Assembly: GCA_964542475.1 (NCBI GenBank) | Contig: CAZIUL010000018.1 | Location: 9,337-73,336 of the forward strand | DNA: 64,000 nt | DNA from: CAZIUL01 sp964542475 | GTDB taxonomy: Bacteria > Planctomycetota > B15-G4 > CAYZWU01 | Direction of reading: 5' to 3' | Notes under the pieces: model-generated | What the model was told of the DNA's origin: nothing | Seen by the model: only the letters and a program-made list of their open reading frames with translations | Database searches by the model: none | In this document: one piece after another, positions 26,651-34,673 of the stretch | Layout of the letters: every line of letters begins with the position of its first letter | How positions within the stretch are numbered: position 1 is the stretch's first letter | Translations under genes and position numbers: made by a program

Positions 26651-28003
26651 TTACAGGGTCCAGGGTTTGCGCATGGGGCGGGAAAGCATCGAGCTCGCCT
26701 CCTCGTCGCCTTCGAACATTTCTTTTTCAGGATTCCATTTCAGCTTCCTGCCCAGGTTCATGGCGATCGCTCCAAGCAAGCATACGGTACACGAGCGGTG
26801 CCCCACCTCAACGGGCGCAACGGTCGGGCCCCTGGAGCGGATACAATCCAGAAAGTTCTTCTTGTGATCGTCGCTCTTGTAAAGTTGTATCTCATCGGGC
26901 CCGATCTCGGAAGTCAGCACGGATTCCGGTTCCGCTGTGATCGACCACCTCTTCACGTATATCCACCCGTCACTCCCTTCAAACAGAACCCCCTGCTTGT
27001 TTTTCTTGTTGTCGGCGCAGATCAGCTTGACCCCGCTTGAATAGGTGTACTCGATCTCGAAATCGCCGTGCACATCCCAGAGACCGCTTTCAGGGAAGGC
27101 CGCTTCCGCCTTGACCTCCACTGGCCCGGTGTGCTCGGTGCCCATGGCCCACTGGGCCGTATCCAGGTGGTGCGATCCCCATCCGGTGATCATGCCCGCG
27201 CCGTAAGCCTGAATGCGGAGCCACCCCGGCCTATCGTATCCTTCCGGCGGATGAACCCTCTTTTCCGTGTAGGGAACCTTCGGGCACGAGCCGAGCCACA
27301 TGTCGTAGTTCAGCCCCTCCGGAACAGGCATCTCGGGTTCCTCGCCGCATCCCGGGTCGGTTGGGAGGCCCACCTTGATGGTGTGGAGTTTCCCGATGCG
27401 GCCGTTCCGCACCAACTCGCACGCCCTGCGAAAATGCTTGTGTGACCGCTGCTGGCTGCCTACCAGCAAAACGTTGTTGTGCTGCTTCACCGTGTCGCTC
27501 AATGCGCGACCCTCGGCAATGGTGAGGGAAAGCGGCTTCTGGATAAAGATATCCTTGCCCGCCCTGGCAGCGGCCATTGCCGGGAGCACATGCCAGTGGT
27601 CAGGGGTGCACACTGTCACCGCATCGATATCCTTCCTGGCCGCGAGCTCTCGGTAGTCGCCGAGCATGGTCACGCCGCTGTAGCTGTCCTTTCCGACCTT
27701 TGCGGCGTAATGGTTTTCCACCAGCTCCTTGGCGGACTTCATCCTGTTGGAATCAACGTCGCTGACAGCCACAATCTGCACCTCGCCGAACCTGAGGAGG
27801 CCGGGGATGTCGTCCGTATACGCGATGCGGCCCACGCCGATGCACCCTATGGTAATCCTGTTCGATGGAGCGTTCGCTCCGAACACGCTTGACGGAACGA
27901 TAGCCGGGAATGCAGCCGACGCGGCAGCGGTGATCGCGGCAGAGCGTTTTAAAAAGTCCCTGCGGTCGATTGTCTTTTTTTCTTTACTGTGTTTTTTGCT
28001 CAT
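26651..28003 (-). CDS. Gfo/Idh/MocA family oxidoreductase, Tat-exported
   Basis: 450 residues; ATG 28003 has AAGGAGGG 6 bases upstream. A twin-arginine signal is present (DRRDFLKRSAAITAAASAAF, cleavage about residue 43). The NAD(P) Rossmann domain follows (ITIGCIGVGRIAYTDDIPGL), with VCTPDHWHVLPAMAAARAGK and KDIFIQKPLSLT (the E/Q-KP motif; here Gln), then the GFO_IDH_MocA carboxy domain and the Bacteroidota/Planctomycetota-type end (GWGSHHLDTAQWAMG, EGSDGWIYVKRW). Tat export fits a cofactor-loaded enzyme. It starts 15 bp after the DUF6807 gene stops and ends 26 bp before the lipoprotein oxidoreductase, so these genes form an operon. Confidence 0.88.
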   Translation of the reverse strand: MSKKHSKEKKTIDRRDFLKRSAAITAAASAAFPAIVPSSVFGANAPSNRITIGCIGVGRIAYTDDIPGLLRFGEVQIVAVSDVDSNRMKSAKELVENHYAAKVGKDSYSGVTMLGDYRELAARKDIDAVTVCTPDHWHVLPAMAAARAGKDIFIQKPLSLTIAEGRALSDTVKQHNNVLLVGSQQRSHKHFRRACELVRNGRIGKLHTIKVGLPTDPGCGEEPEMPVPEGLNYDMWLGSCPKVPYTEKRVHPPEGYDRPGWLRIQAYGAGMITGWGSHHLDTAQWAMGTEHTGPVEVKAEAAFPESGLWDVHGDFEIEYTYSSGVKLICADNKKNKQGVLFEGSDGWIYVKRWSITAEPESVLTSEIGPDEIQLYKSDDHKKNFLDCIRSRGPTVAPVEVGHRSCTVCLLGAIAMNLGRKLKWNPEKEMFEGDEEASSMLSRPMRKPWTL

Positions 28004-28018
28004 TCCTGCACCCTCCTT

Positions 28019-29350
28019 TCAAGGCTGTTTATCCGCGGCCTCGCGTATCACGGCACTCTTTCCGAGGCTCTCGGGCGATCGGTCGAGCTGCACCGATACA
28101 GCGGGCGGACAGCCGAAGTCGCTCCACAGGCGCCTCGCTTCCTGAGGGTCGATGGCGCCGTCGTAAACGTACAGTCTGTATCTTAAAACATATTGGTTCC
28201 CCGGTTCCAGCTTCCAGTCGGTTTTCTGAATCGGGCAGAAGCTGAAAAAGATATCATCTGTGTGGCTCCAGATCCGCATCGGTTCCGGGTGTTCATAGTT
28301 TTGCGGATGGCTCATGAAAACCACGCCCGCGGGCCCTTTTTCAGTGGGGCCGAAAACGTTGCACCAGCGCGCTCGCGTGCCCTGCCCGTCCTTCCGCTGC
28401 TTTCCCTCTGATGTCAGGTAGTTTCCCTCGCTCCAGGAGGCTCTCGCGCGAAAGCCTAAACCGCCGTACCTGTACTTCTTCAGCAGGACAGGGCTCTCAA
28501 AAGCGCATGTCAAAGTCGATGTTAAATCCAAGAGCCGCCATCCCTTGTCCGCCCCTCCGGCGTTCCAGACCCTGATATTCCACTTCTCGTTGAGCGCCGC
28601 TTTTTCCCCTCCCGGCGCGATCAGGTCAACGTGCTCCTGGATCGCCTCGAACCCGCCGAAAACCGGGCCTTTTGTAAGCGTGGCGAATCCGGCGAACCGC
28701 ACTGTGCCCTGCCCTTTTTTCAGGTTCCAGAAATCCACCTCCCTGCCTTCGAACACGGTCCTGGTGTAAGGGTTCCAGATGCCCAGGTGATGAACATGGT
28801 CCGGCGGATGAATCCTGGTCAGGACAGCGCCCGACGGGGACCACAGGGGGTGGATGAATCCGCTCCTCGTGAAGAGCTCGTCCGCTCCCTCGGGCGGCGG
28901 GATGAGCGCGTGGTTGTACGCGAGAACCGGGCTCATCCCGCCGCTGGGAAAGAGCTTCAGGCAGGTGTCATCCATCACAGGCTCGACAAAGCTCGTTTCA
29001 TTCGGCTCCCCATCCCCAAGGATCAGCTCGTAGATCCGCTCTCTCCCGGCACCGGTTTTGCCGGAAAGGATCCACCAGAGCCGCGGGGAAATGCCGGGTT
29101 CCGCCTGGGATGGAACCGGTACACGCTCTTCGCCTCTCACCTCCAAAAGTACAAGCCCGCTGTCCAACGGAACAAGGAGGCCGTCCAGCGACGCTGACAC
29201 GGGCGTGTCAATGCGCGCGTGTTTTCCGGCCTCGACCTTTATCCTGGCCAGCACCTCCTGCCCGGCCCAAGCGCTACTCAGGCCGCAGAAAAGGGGGGAA
29301 AGCGCGGCGCAAAACAAAACGAAGAGCAACAGAACTCTCTGCTTTTTCAT
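28019..29350 (-). CDS. Secreted DUF6807 (PmoA-like) protein
   Basis: 443 residues with a signal peptide (about 1-30, ending AWA). The DUF6807 signature is clear: FIHPLWSPSGAVLTRIHPPD then HVHHLGIWNPYTRTVFEGRE (His-rich centre), YRYGGLGFRARASW, GPAGVVFMSHPQNYEHPEP and CPIQKTDWKLEPG. The family is common in sugar-use clusters of Bacteroidota and Planctomycetota beside Gfo/Idh/MocA enzymes; its reaction is not established as far as I know. It lies between uxaC and the Tat oxidoreductase, 70 and 15 bp away. The older label of methane oxygenase-like is not supported here. Confidence 0.85.
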   Translation of the reverse strand: MKKQRVLLLFVLFCAALSPLFCGLSSAWAGQEVLARIKVEAGKHARIDTPVSASLDGLLVPLDSGLVLLEVRGEERVPVPSQAEPGISPRLWWILSGKTGAGRERIYELILGDGEPNETSFVEPVMDDTCLKLFPSGGMSPVLAYNHALIPPPEGADELFTRSGFIHPLWSPSGAVLTRIHPPDHVHHLGIWNPYTRTVFEGREVDFWNLKKGQGTVRFAGFATLTKGPVFGGFEAIQEHVDLIAPGGEKAALNEKWNIRVWNAGGADKGWRLLDLTSTLTCAFESPVLLKKYRYGGLGFRARASWSEGNYLTSEGKQRKDGQGTRARWCNVFGPTEKGPAGVVFMSHPQNYEHPEPMRIWSHTDDIFFSFCPIQKTDWKLEPGNQYVLRYRLYVYDGAIDPQEARRLWSDFGCPPAVSVQLDRSPESLGKSAVIREAADKQP

Positions 29351-29420
29351 CCGGGTTCTTCCAATGGTTCAAACATCAATGAGTTCCGGCATTCATTGTA
29401 CTATAAAGCCCGCCCGGGTA

Positions 29421-30845
29421 TCACCCCAGGTTGTACGACTCTTTTACCAGGTCGTAAGCGAGTGCGCGGCTCATCCTTCTCGCGTCGCTCATGTCGATTA
29501 TGTGCCTGGCAACAAGCCCTGCGAGGTAGTTGGAGTCCACGCGCCTTGACATGTCGTGCCGCGCCGGTATCGAGGGGAACGCCCTGGTGTCGTCGTTGAA
29601 GCCGACCGTGTTGTAGATGCCGGCTGTTTCGGTGACCATCTCCCTGTAGCGCGTCATCCCCTCGATGCTGTCGAGGAACCACCATGCAGGCCCGAGCTTG
29701 AGCGCCGGGTAATGCCCCGCAAGGGGGGCGAGCTCCCTTGAGTAAGACGATTCGTCAAGCGTAAACAGGATCAGCTTGAACCTGGTGCTGTTCCCGTACT
29801 TTTCCAGAAGCTCGCGCAGGCTGCGAGTGTACTCCGTGGTGATGGGTATGTCGCACCCGACATCAGGACCGTACTTTTCGAACACGAGCCGGTTGTGGTT
29901 CCTGAACGAACCCGGGTGGATCTGCATCACAAGCCCGTCTTGAGCGCTCATCCGGGCCATCTCCATGAGCATGTGCGCCGTAAAAAGAGCGGCATCCCTG
30001 GTCGTGTCCTTTCCTTTCAGCGCTCTCAAAAAAATCCCCTCGGCCTCGGAGTTGTTCATCCCGTGCGCAAACGGAACCATGACCCCCTGGTCCGTTGAAA
30101 CCGCGCCCATCGACTTGAACCGCTTGCGCTGCTCCTGGATCGCTGATATGAACCTCCTGTACGATGTTATCTCGACCCCGCTTGCCTTCTCCAGGGCGCG
30201 TATGCTCTTCTTCCACCCTTTCGACGCGATGTCGATCACCGAATCCGGTCTGAAGCACGGGATAATCCTGCCGGCCCAGCTGTCGTCTCTGATCTTTTCG
30301 TGGTTCGCGAGCGTATCCGCAGCACCGTCGGTTGTGGTAAGCACCTCGATGTTAAACCGCTCGTAAAGCGCGCGCGGCAGGTATTCGGGGCTGTCCAACT
30401 TTTCCTGGATCCGGTCGTATATCCTCGCGGCGCTTTCTGCGTTGAGCTTCTCTCTCACACCGAAGAGCTCGTACAGCTCGTGGTTCAGCCAGGCCCCGGT
30501 GGGAGTGCCCGCGAAAAGGTGAAAATGCTCCGCGAAAAGCCGCCAGATCTTTCTGCCGTCCGTTTCAGCGCGCGTGCCGTCGTGTTTCGGGATACCGAGC
30601 GCATCCAGATCGACCCCCTGCGAATAAAGCATCCGGAAAACGTAGTGATCCGGGACAACTAGAACCTCGGCCGGATCGGAAAACGGCTTGTTCTCCACAA
30701 AAACCGCCGGATCCACGTGACCGTGAGGGCTCACAATGGGAAGCTCCTTCACGTCCTCGTACAGCTCGCGCGCGGTTTTGCGAACCGAGGGTTCAGGGTC
30801 GAAATAACGGTTCTCGTCGAGCACAAGCGGTTCAATATCACTCAT
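29421..30845 (-). CDS. uxaC: Uronate (glucuronate/galacturonate) isomerase
   Basis: 474 residues, cytoplasmic, full length for the family. It converts D-glucuronate to D-fructuronate or D-galacturonate to D-tagaturonate, the first step of uronate breakdown. Amidohydrolase-fold marks: LPIVSPHGHVDPAVF (metal-binding HxH), PDHYVFRMLYSQGVD, EVLTTTDGAADTL, CFRPDSVIDI, QIHPGSFRNHN, and PARHDMSRRVDSNYLAGLVA near the end. The ATG overlaps the stop of the lipoprotein gene by 8 bp, so translation is coupled. With the downstream DUF6807 and oxidoreductase genes it points to uronate or uronate-containing glycan use; no later-step genes (uxuA, uxuB, kdgK) are seen in the window. Confidence 0.92.
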   Translation of the reverse strand: MSDIEPLVLDENRYFDPEPSVRKTARELYEDVKELPIVSPHGHVDPAVFVENKPFSDPAEVLVVPDHYVFRMLYSQGVDLDALGIPKHDGTRAETDGRKIWRLFAEHFHLFAGTPTGAWLNHELYELFGVREKLNAESAARIYDRIQEKLDSPEYLPRALYERFNIEVLTTTDGAADTLANHEKIRDDSWAGRIIPCFRPDSVIDIASKGWKKSIRALEKASGVEITSYRRFISAIQEQRKRFKSMGAVSTDQGVMVPFAHGMNNSEAEGIFLRALKGKDTTRDAALFTAHMLMEMARMSAQDGLVMQIHPGSFRNHNRLVFEKYGPDVGCDIPITTEYTRSLRELLEKYGNSTRFKLILFTLDESSYSRELAPLAGHYPALKLGPAWWFLDSIEGMTRYREMVTETAGIYNTVGFNDDTRAFPSIPARHDMSRRVDSNYLAGLVARHIIDMSDARRMSRALAYDLVKESYNLG

Positions 30846-33168
30846 CTTCCATGTTCTCCTCGATCACAACTTCAACTTCCGATACATGCCCGGGTTTCAC
30901 AAGAACCCTGGCGTCAAAAAGGTATCCCCTTCCCTCGGGCTCGCTAAGGGAAATTCCGTACCGGCCCGGGGCAAGGTTTTCCAGCAGGATCACTCCTTCC
31001 ACACCCGAATACGAGAAAAAGCCCGTGTTTCCAGCCAGACCGAGCGGCGAATCAACAGGATCCAGCAGGCACAGGCCGACTCCGGGAACCGGTGCCCGGG
31101 CTGCCCCGCCCCCTGTCACGGATATGCGGATATGTCCCTGATTCCCGGGCGCCGGGGGCGCGAGCTCGATGCTGTTTTCCCCGGGGGAAAGAACGATCTC
31201 ATCGTAAACATCCACTCTGCTGTCCCATTCCAGGATAGCCGCGGAAACAGCGTAGCGGCATGATGGGGCCAGCCCTTCGATTCTGAATCCGCCCTCAGGC
31301 CCGGCGATGACAGTGGCCATTCCCATCCTGCCCTTTCCCCTGGAAAGCGGATCCCACCCCCTCACCCCGGGAAGGTCGTTTCTCAGCATGGTTACCACTA
31401 TACGGTGCGGATTAACCCCTTCGGGTATTCTCACGACACCTTCGAGCGCTGCTGCTCCGCCTGAAAACGCTGCGTCCGCAGCAGACATTCCTGTCAGGTC
31501 GAGAGGCCCGGCCTCAGCCAGGGATGCGTTGACCTGCACCCCTTCCCTGACACCGAAACAGTGCCCGCCTTTCTGCACAAGAACTGTATAGCTCCCGGGC
31601 TTCACCCCGTTGATGAGAAAGCTCTCCTCCCCGATCCGCTCGGCCTTGGTTAACGCCCCTGTGTCCGGCAAAAGCTCGCATCCGCTCGTCTTGCATTTCA
31701 CGCGGTTGACGCTCGCTCCCTCCCCCCTGGGCTCTTCGAGAAGCCACACCGCCTCCACATCCCGTTCAACATCCACGGTAAGGCCGAGGCCGGGCTTAAG
31801 GACCGCATCGAGATGAAGCTCCCTCGATCCTTTTTCGATCTCGGGAATAAGCCCTCGCTCCGTCCGGTAGCCGGGCTTTGAAACCGTGTACCACATCCGG
31901 TTGCAGTTGTTGTAGGGAATGACTATGCTGAACGATCCGTTCTCCCCGGTTTTCAGCCTGTTCACGGGAAGCACGACTTCAGCTCCTGCCAGCGGCTTGT
32001 CGCGCACATCGCGGATCGTTCCGCTCAACCTCACGGTTCTTGGAGACATGCACACGATGTCTAACTTCTCGCCCGGAGACAGCTCAAAAGCATCCATGGG
32101 GCTGTCGTGAATCGCATCGGGAAGCGCCGCCCCTTGCGCGGGTTTTGCGAACACTACCCGCCCTTCCACTCCGAGTGCAAGGCCGGCCGGCACCGGCGCT
32201 TCGACCGTTCCATCCGGCCCTGTGGTCAACGAAGCCCTGTAAGGCATGTGGATCCGCACGGCCGCCTGGCGGGCCGTGTACGAAACAGGTTTCTCGATAA
32301 CGGTCACAAGCTTGCCGCCGAGGCTCTCGTTCCTCGCGCTCAACAATGTCATCCGGAGAAAGGCGGCGGGAAAAAGGGTTATCTCTAAAGGCTCGTAGGC
32401 TTTCTTCGTGTTTTGGAAAAACACAAGCCGCCATTCGCCGCAGACAAAACGATCCGCCCATACGGCCACCAGCAGCGTCTGGCATGTCTTCACTTCAGCG
32501 CTGAACCCGCCGTCCTCACCGGTCAGGACATCCGCTTCCAGGTCGTATCCGAACCTGCGTCTGAACTCTTTCAAATCGCTTCCCGCGCCCGGCAGCGGCA
32601 AGCCGAATCCGACCCCGGCTCCCTGCCCGGACACGGATCGCGCCACAAAAACGGAAGCGCCCTCGACCGCTTCCCCGCCCGGCCCGAGCACTCGGCCCGA
32701 GACCTCGTATGAGGTGTGCACCTTCAGGGTCACCACGGTTTCGCCTGATGGGGCGGGGGTTATCTCCATGTTTTCCGCATCGAACTCGGAGCGCACCATC
32801 ATCCGAGCCGTGGGCCCGGGCTCGAACACCACCTCGCCGTCGAGCGTTGTTATGCGGCCAAGGCAAAGAACTTTTTCCGTTGACCGAATGGGAGTGTAAA
32901 AAAGCTTTACTTTGGCTCCGGCCACAGGTTTCCCTGATACATCATCCAGCAGGCGGATCTTGACCGTTGCCCCGTTGGGGCCCGCAGGCGCTGAACCGCT
33001 CTTTTCCTCTTCCCCGGCGCCGCCGGAAGCTGAGGCCGCACCCGATTCCCCGAGGCCCGCGCCGGCGCCGTTCGTATCGGATCCGCTGCCGCAAGCCCAT
33101 AAAAAGCAGACAACCAGGCACGCCGAAAATCCGCCGGCGATGCACAACAAAAACCGCGTGTTTTTCAT
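30838..33168 (-). CDS. Lipoprotein with carboxypeptidase-regulatory-like domains
   Basis: 776 residues from ATG 33168 (AGGGA 9 bases upstream; an ATG at 33192 would add eight). The signal ends in FLWAC, a good lipobox, followed by a Gly/Ser/Ala/Glu-rich linker. Successive beta-sandwich modules follow: IRLLDDVSGKPVAGAKVKLF, VSGRVLGPGGEAVEGASVFV, LSGTIRDVRDKPLAGAEVVL, and later modules with VRIPEGVNPHRIVVTM and APVPGVGLCLLDP. Many modules end in PGSY/PGRY turns. No catalytic domain. Probably a surface-exposed binding protein. It is the first gene of the uxaC operon, and follows the sulfatase gene at 33267 by about 100 bp. Confidence 0.75.
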   Translation of the reverse strand: MKNTRFLLCIAGGFSACLVVCFLWACGSGSDTNGAGAGLGESGAASASGGAGEEEKSGSAPAGPNGATVKIRLLDDVSGKPVAGAKVKLFYTPIRSTEKVLCLGRITTLDGEVVFEPGPTARMMVRSEFDAENMEITPAPSGETVVTLKVHTSYEVSGRVLGPGGEAVEGASVFVARSVSGQGAGVGFGLPLPGAGSDLKEFRRRFGYDLEADVLTGEDGGFSAEVKTCQTLLVAVWADRFVCGEWRLVFFQNTKKAYEPLEITLFPAAFLRMTLLSARNESLGGKLVTVIEKPVSYTARQAAVRIHMPYRASLTTGPDGTVEAPVPAGLALGVEGRVVFAKPAQGAALPDAIHDSPMDAFELSPGEKLDIVCMSPRTVRLSGTIRDVRDKPLAGAEVVLPVNRLKTGENGSFSIVIPYNNCNRMWYTVSKPGYRTERGLIPEIEKGSRELHLDAVLKPGLGLTVDVERDVEAVWLLEEPRGEGASVNRVKCKTSGCELLPDTGALTKAERIGEESFLINGVKPGSYTVLVQKGGHCFGVREGVQVNASLAEAGPLDLTGMSAADAAFSGGAAALEGVVRIPEGVNPHRIVVTMLRNDLPGVRGWDPLSRGKGRMGMATVIAGPEGGFRIEGLAPSCRYAVSAAILEWDSRVDVYDEIVLSPGENSIELAPPAPGNQGHIRISVTGGGAARAPVPGVGLCLLDPVDSPLGLAGNTGFFSYSGVEGVILLENLAPGRYGISLSEPEGRGYLFDARVLVKPGHVSEVEVVIEENMEDE

Positions 33169-33266
33169 GTCAAGCCATTCCCTGTCTTTCATTAAAAAAC
33201 CGGCTCGAAAAAGCCGGAGGCCCGCCCATGCCGCGGTTCACACCGACCAGGCGATGGACGGCACTG

Positions 33267-34673
33267 CTACCTGGTATAACCCAGCTTCCTTAGATCTTCC
33301 ATGGTTTCATCGGAGAGATCCGCGGGCCTGCCGCCTGTTTCGCCCGCCCTTTTCAGGCCGCTCAGCAGGTTCATCAGTTCCTGCTTGAGCGCGGCGGCCT
33401 CCTCTTTGCTGGAAACAGCCAGGTTACACTTTTCGAGAGGGTCTTTTTCGAGATCGAAAAGCCACGTCTCCTTTGTTTCCATATCCATGATCAGCTTGAG
33501 GTTGTTCACGCGTATGGCTTTTTTTTCGCTTCCGTACAGACAGCCTTCGAAAAACAGGGAAGGGGCGTACCCTGTGCCGCCTCCATCTCTTTGTGCGTCC
33601 TCCCCGCGCAGCAGCGTAAGAAAGCTCTGTCCCTCAAACGTGTCCGGCCGGGCAAGCCCCAGGTAGTCGTGGAGAAACGGCATCACATCCATGAGCCTTA
33701 CCGGATCGCGCACCCCAATGCCCGCATACTCTTTCCCTGGAAAACGCACCAGAAGCGGAACCCTCAAGAGCTCCTCGTACTGGGTGTGCCCGTGCTCGAA
33801 TCCGCCGTGATCCCACAGCTCCTCGCCGTGATCCGACGTTACCACAACAACCGTGTTCTCCAAGATGCCCTCTTCGCGCAGGTGGTCCATGAGCCTTCCA
33901 ACCTCCCTGTCGGTGAAAGCCACCTCCCCGCAGTAAAGGTTGTGCATGTTCTCCTTATCCATCCCGGTCATCAGGACCTTGCCCTCCCTCACATCGTCGG
34001 GATGCTTGACATCCATCACGCGCCCCTTGAACGATCCGCCGAACCGCTCCCTGAACTCGGGCGGGGGAAGATAAGCGAAATGGGGATCGAAGTAGTGAAG
34101 CAGGAGAAAAAAAGGTTTATCCTCTTTTTCATGGTGGTTGAGCCACCTTATGGCCAGTCCCGTGACCTCGTCAGCCCTGCGGATCTTTTTTATCTCAGCC
34201 GGATAAAAATCATACGATCCAAAGCCATCATTAAAACCGAATACGCCGCGCAAGAAAATGTTGTTCACAACCGCCGCGGTCGTGTACCCCTGATCCTCGA
34301 ACGACTGCGGCGCCTTGCGCATCCTCTTTCGGATGGGATAAAACATTCCTTCCATCCTTCCGACAGCGCCGTGTTGTGACGGGTAGGTGGATGTGATCAG
34401 GCTTGCAAAAGAGGGCAATGTCCACGGAGACTGGCTGTAGGCCGAATAAAAAAGCACCCCCTCCCCGGCAAACGCATCCAGGTTTGGAGTTGCCTGGCGC
34501 GGCGAGCCGTAGCACCCCAGCATGTCCGCGCGAAGCGTATCGATTACCACAACGAGCACGTTGGTCCGCTCATTTGGCGCGCAGCCCGAAGCGGATAAAA
34601 AGACCGCCGTAAAAAGGCCCGCGTGTACCAGGACGTACGATAAGCCTCGGTTTGCCCGGATCTTTCCGTTCAT
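33267..34673 (-). CDS. Lipoprotein sulfatase-fold enzyme with Thr nucleophile
   Basis: 468 residues from ATG 34673, whose ATGA overlaps the stop of the TPR membrane gene and which has AAGGAG upstream. Signal peptide with Cys31 (LSASGC) suggests a lipoprotein. Motifs: VVVIDTLRADMLGCYG, SPWTLPSFASLITS with Thr85 at the formylglycine position and Phe at the Arg position, LHYFDPHFAYLPPPEF, VTSDHGEELWDHGGFEHGH, RVPLLVRFPG, and WLFDLEKDPLEKCNL at the end. A true sulfatase is unlikely; a phosphodiester- or phosphotransferase-type reaction on a periplasmic glycan or lipid is a better guess. Third gene of an overlapping methyltransferase-TPR-sulfatase operon. Confidence 0.82.
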   Translation of the reverse strand: MNGKIRANRGLSYVLVHAGLFTAVFLSASGCAPNERTNVLVVVIDTLRADMLGCYGSPRQATPNLDAFAGEGVLFYSAYSQSPWTLPSFASLITSTYPSQHGAVGRMEGMFYPIRKRMRKAPQSFEDQGYTTAAVVNNIFLRGVFGFNDGFGSYDFYPAEIKKIRRADEVTGLAIRWLNHHEKEDKPFFLLLHYFDPHFAYLPPPEFRERFGGSFKGRVMDVKHPDDVREGKVLMTGMDKENMHNLYCGEVAFTDREVGRLMDHLREEGILENTVVVVTSDHGEELWDHGGFEHGHTQYEELLRVPLLVRFPGKEYAGIGVRDPVRLMDVMPFLHDYLGLARPDTFEGQSFLTLLRGEDAQRDGGGTGYAPSLFFEGCLYGSEKKAIRVNNLKLIMDMETKETWLFDLEKDPLEKCNLAVSSKEEAAALKQELMNLLSGLKRAGETGGRPADLSDETMEDLRKLGYTR

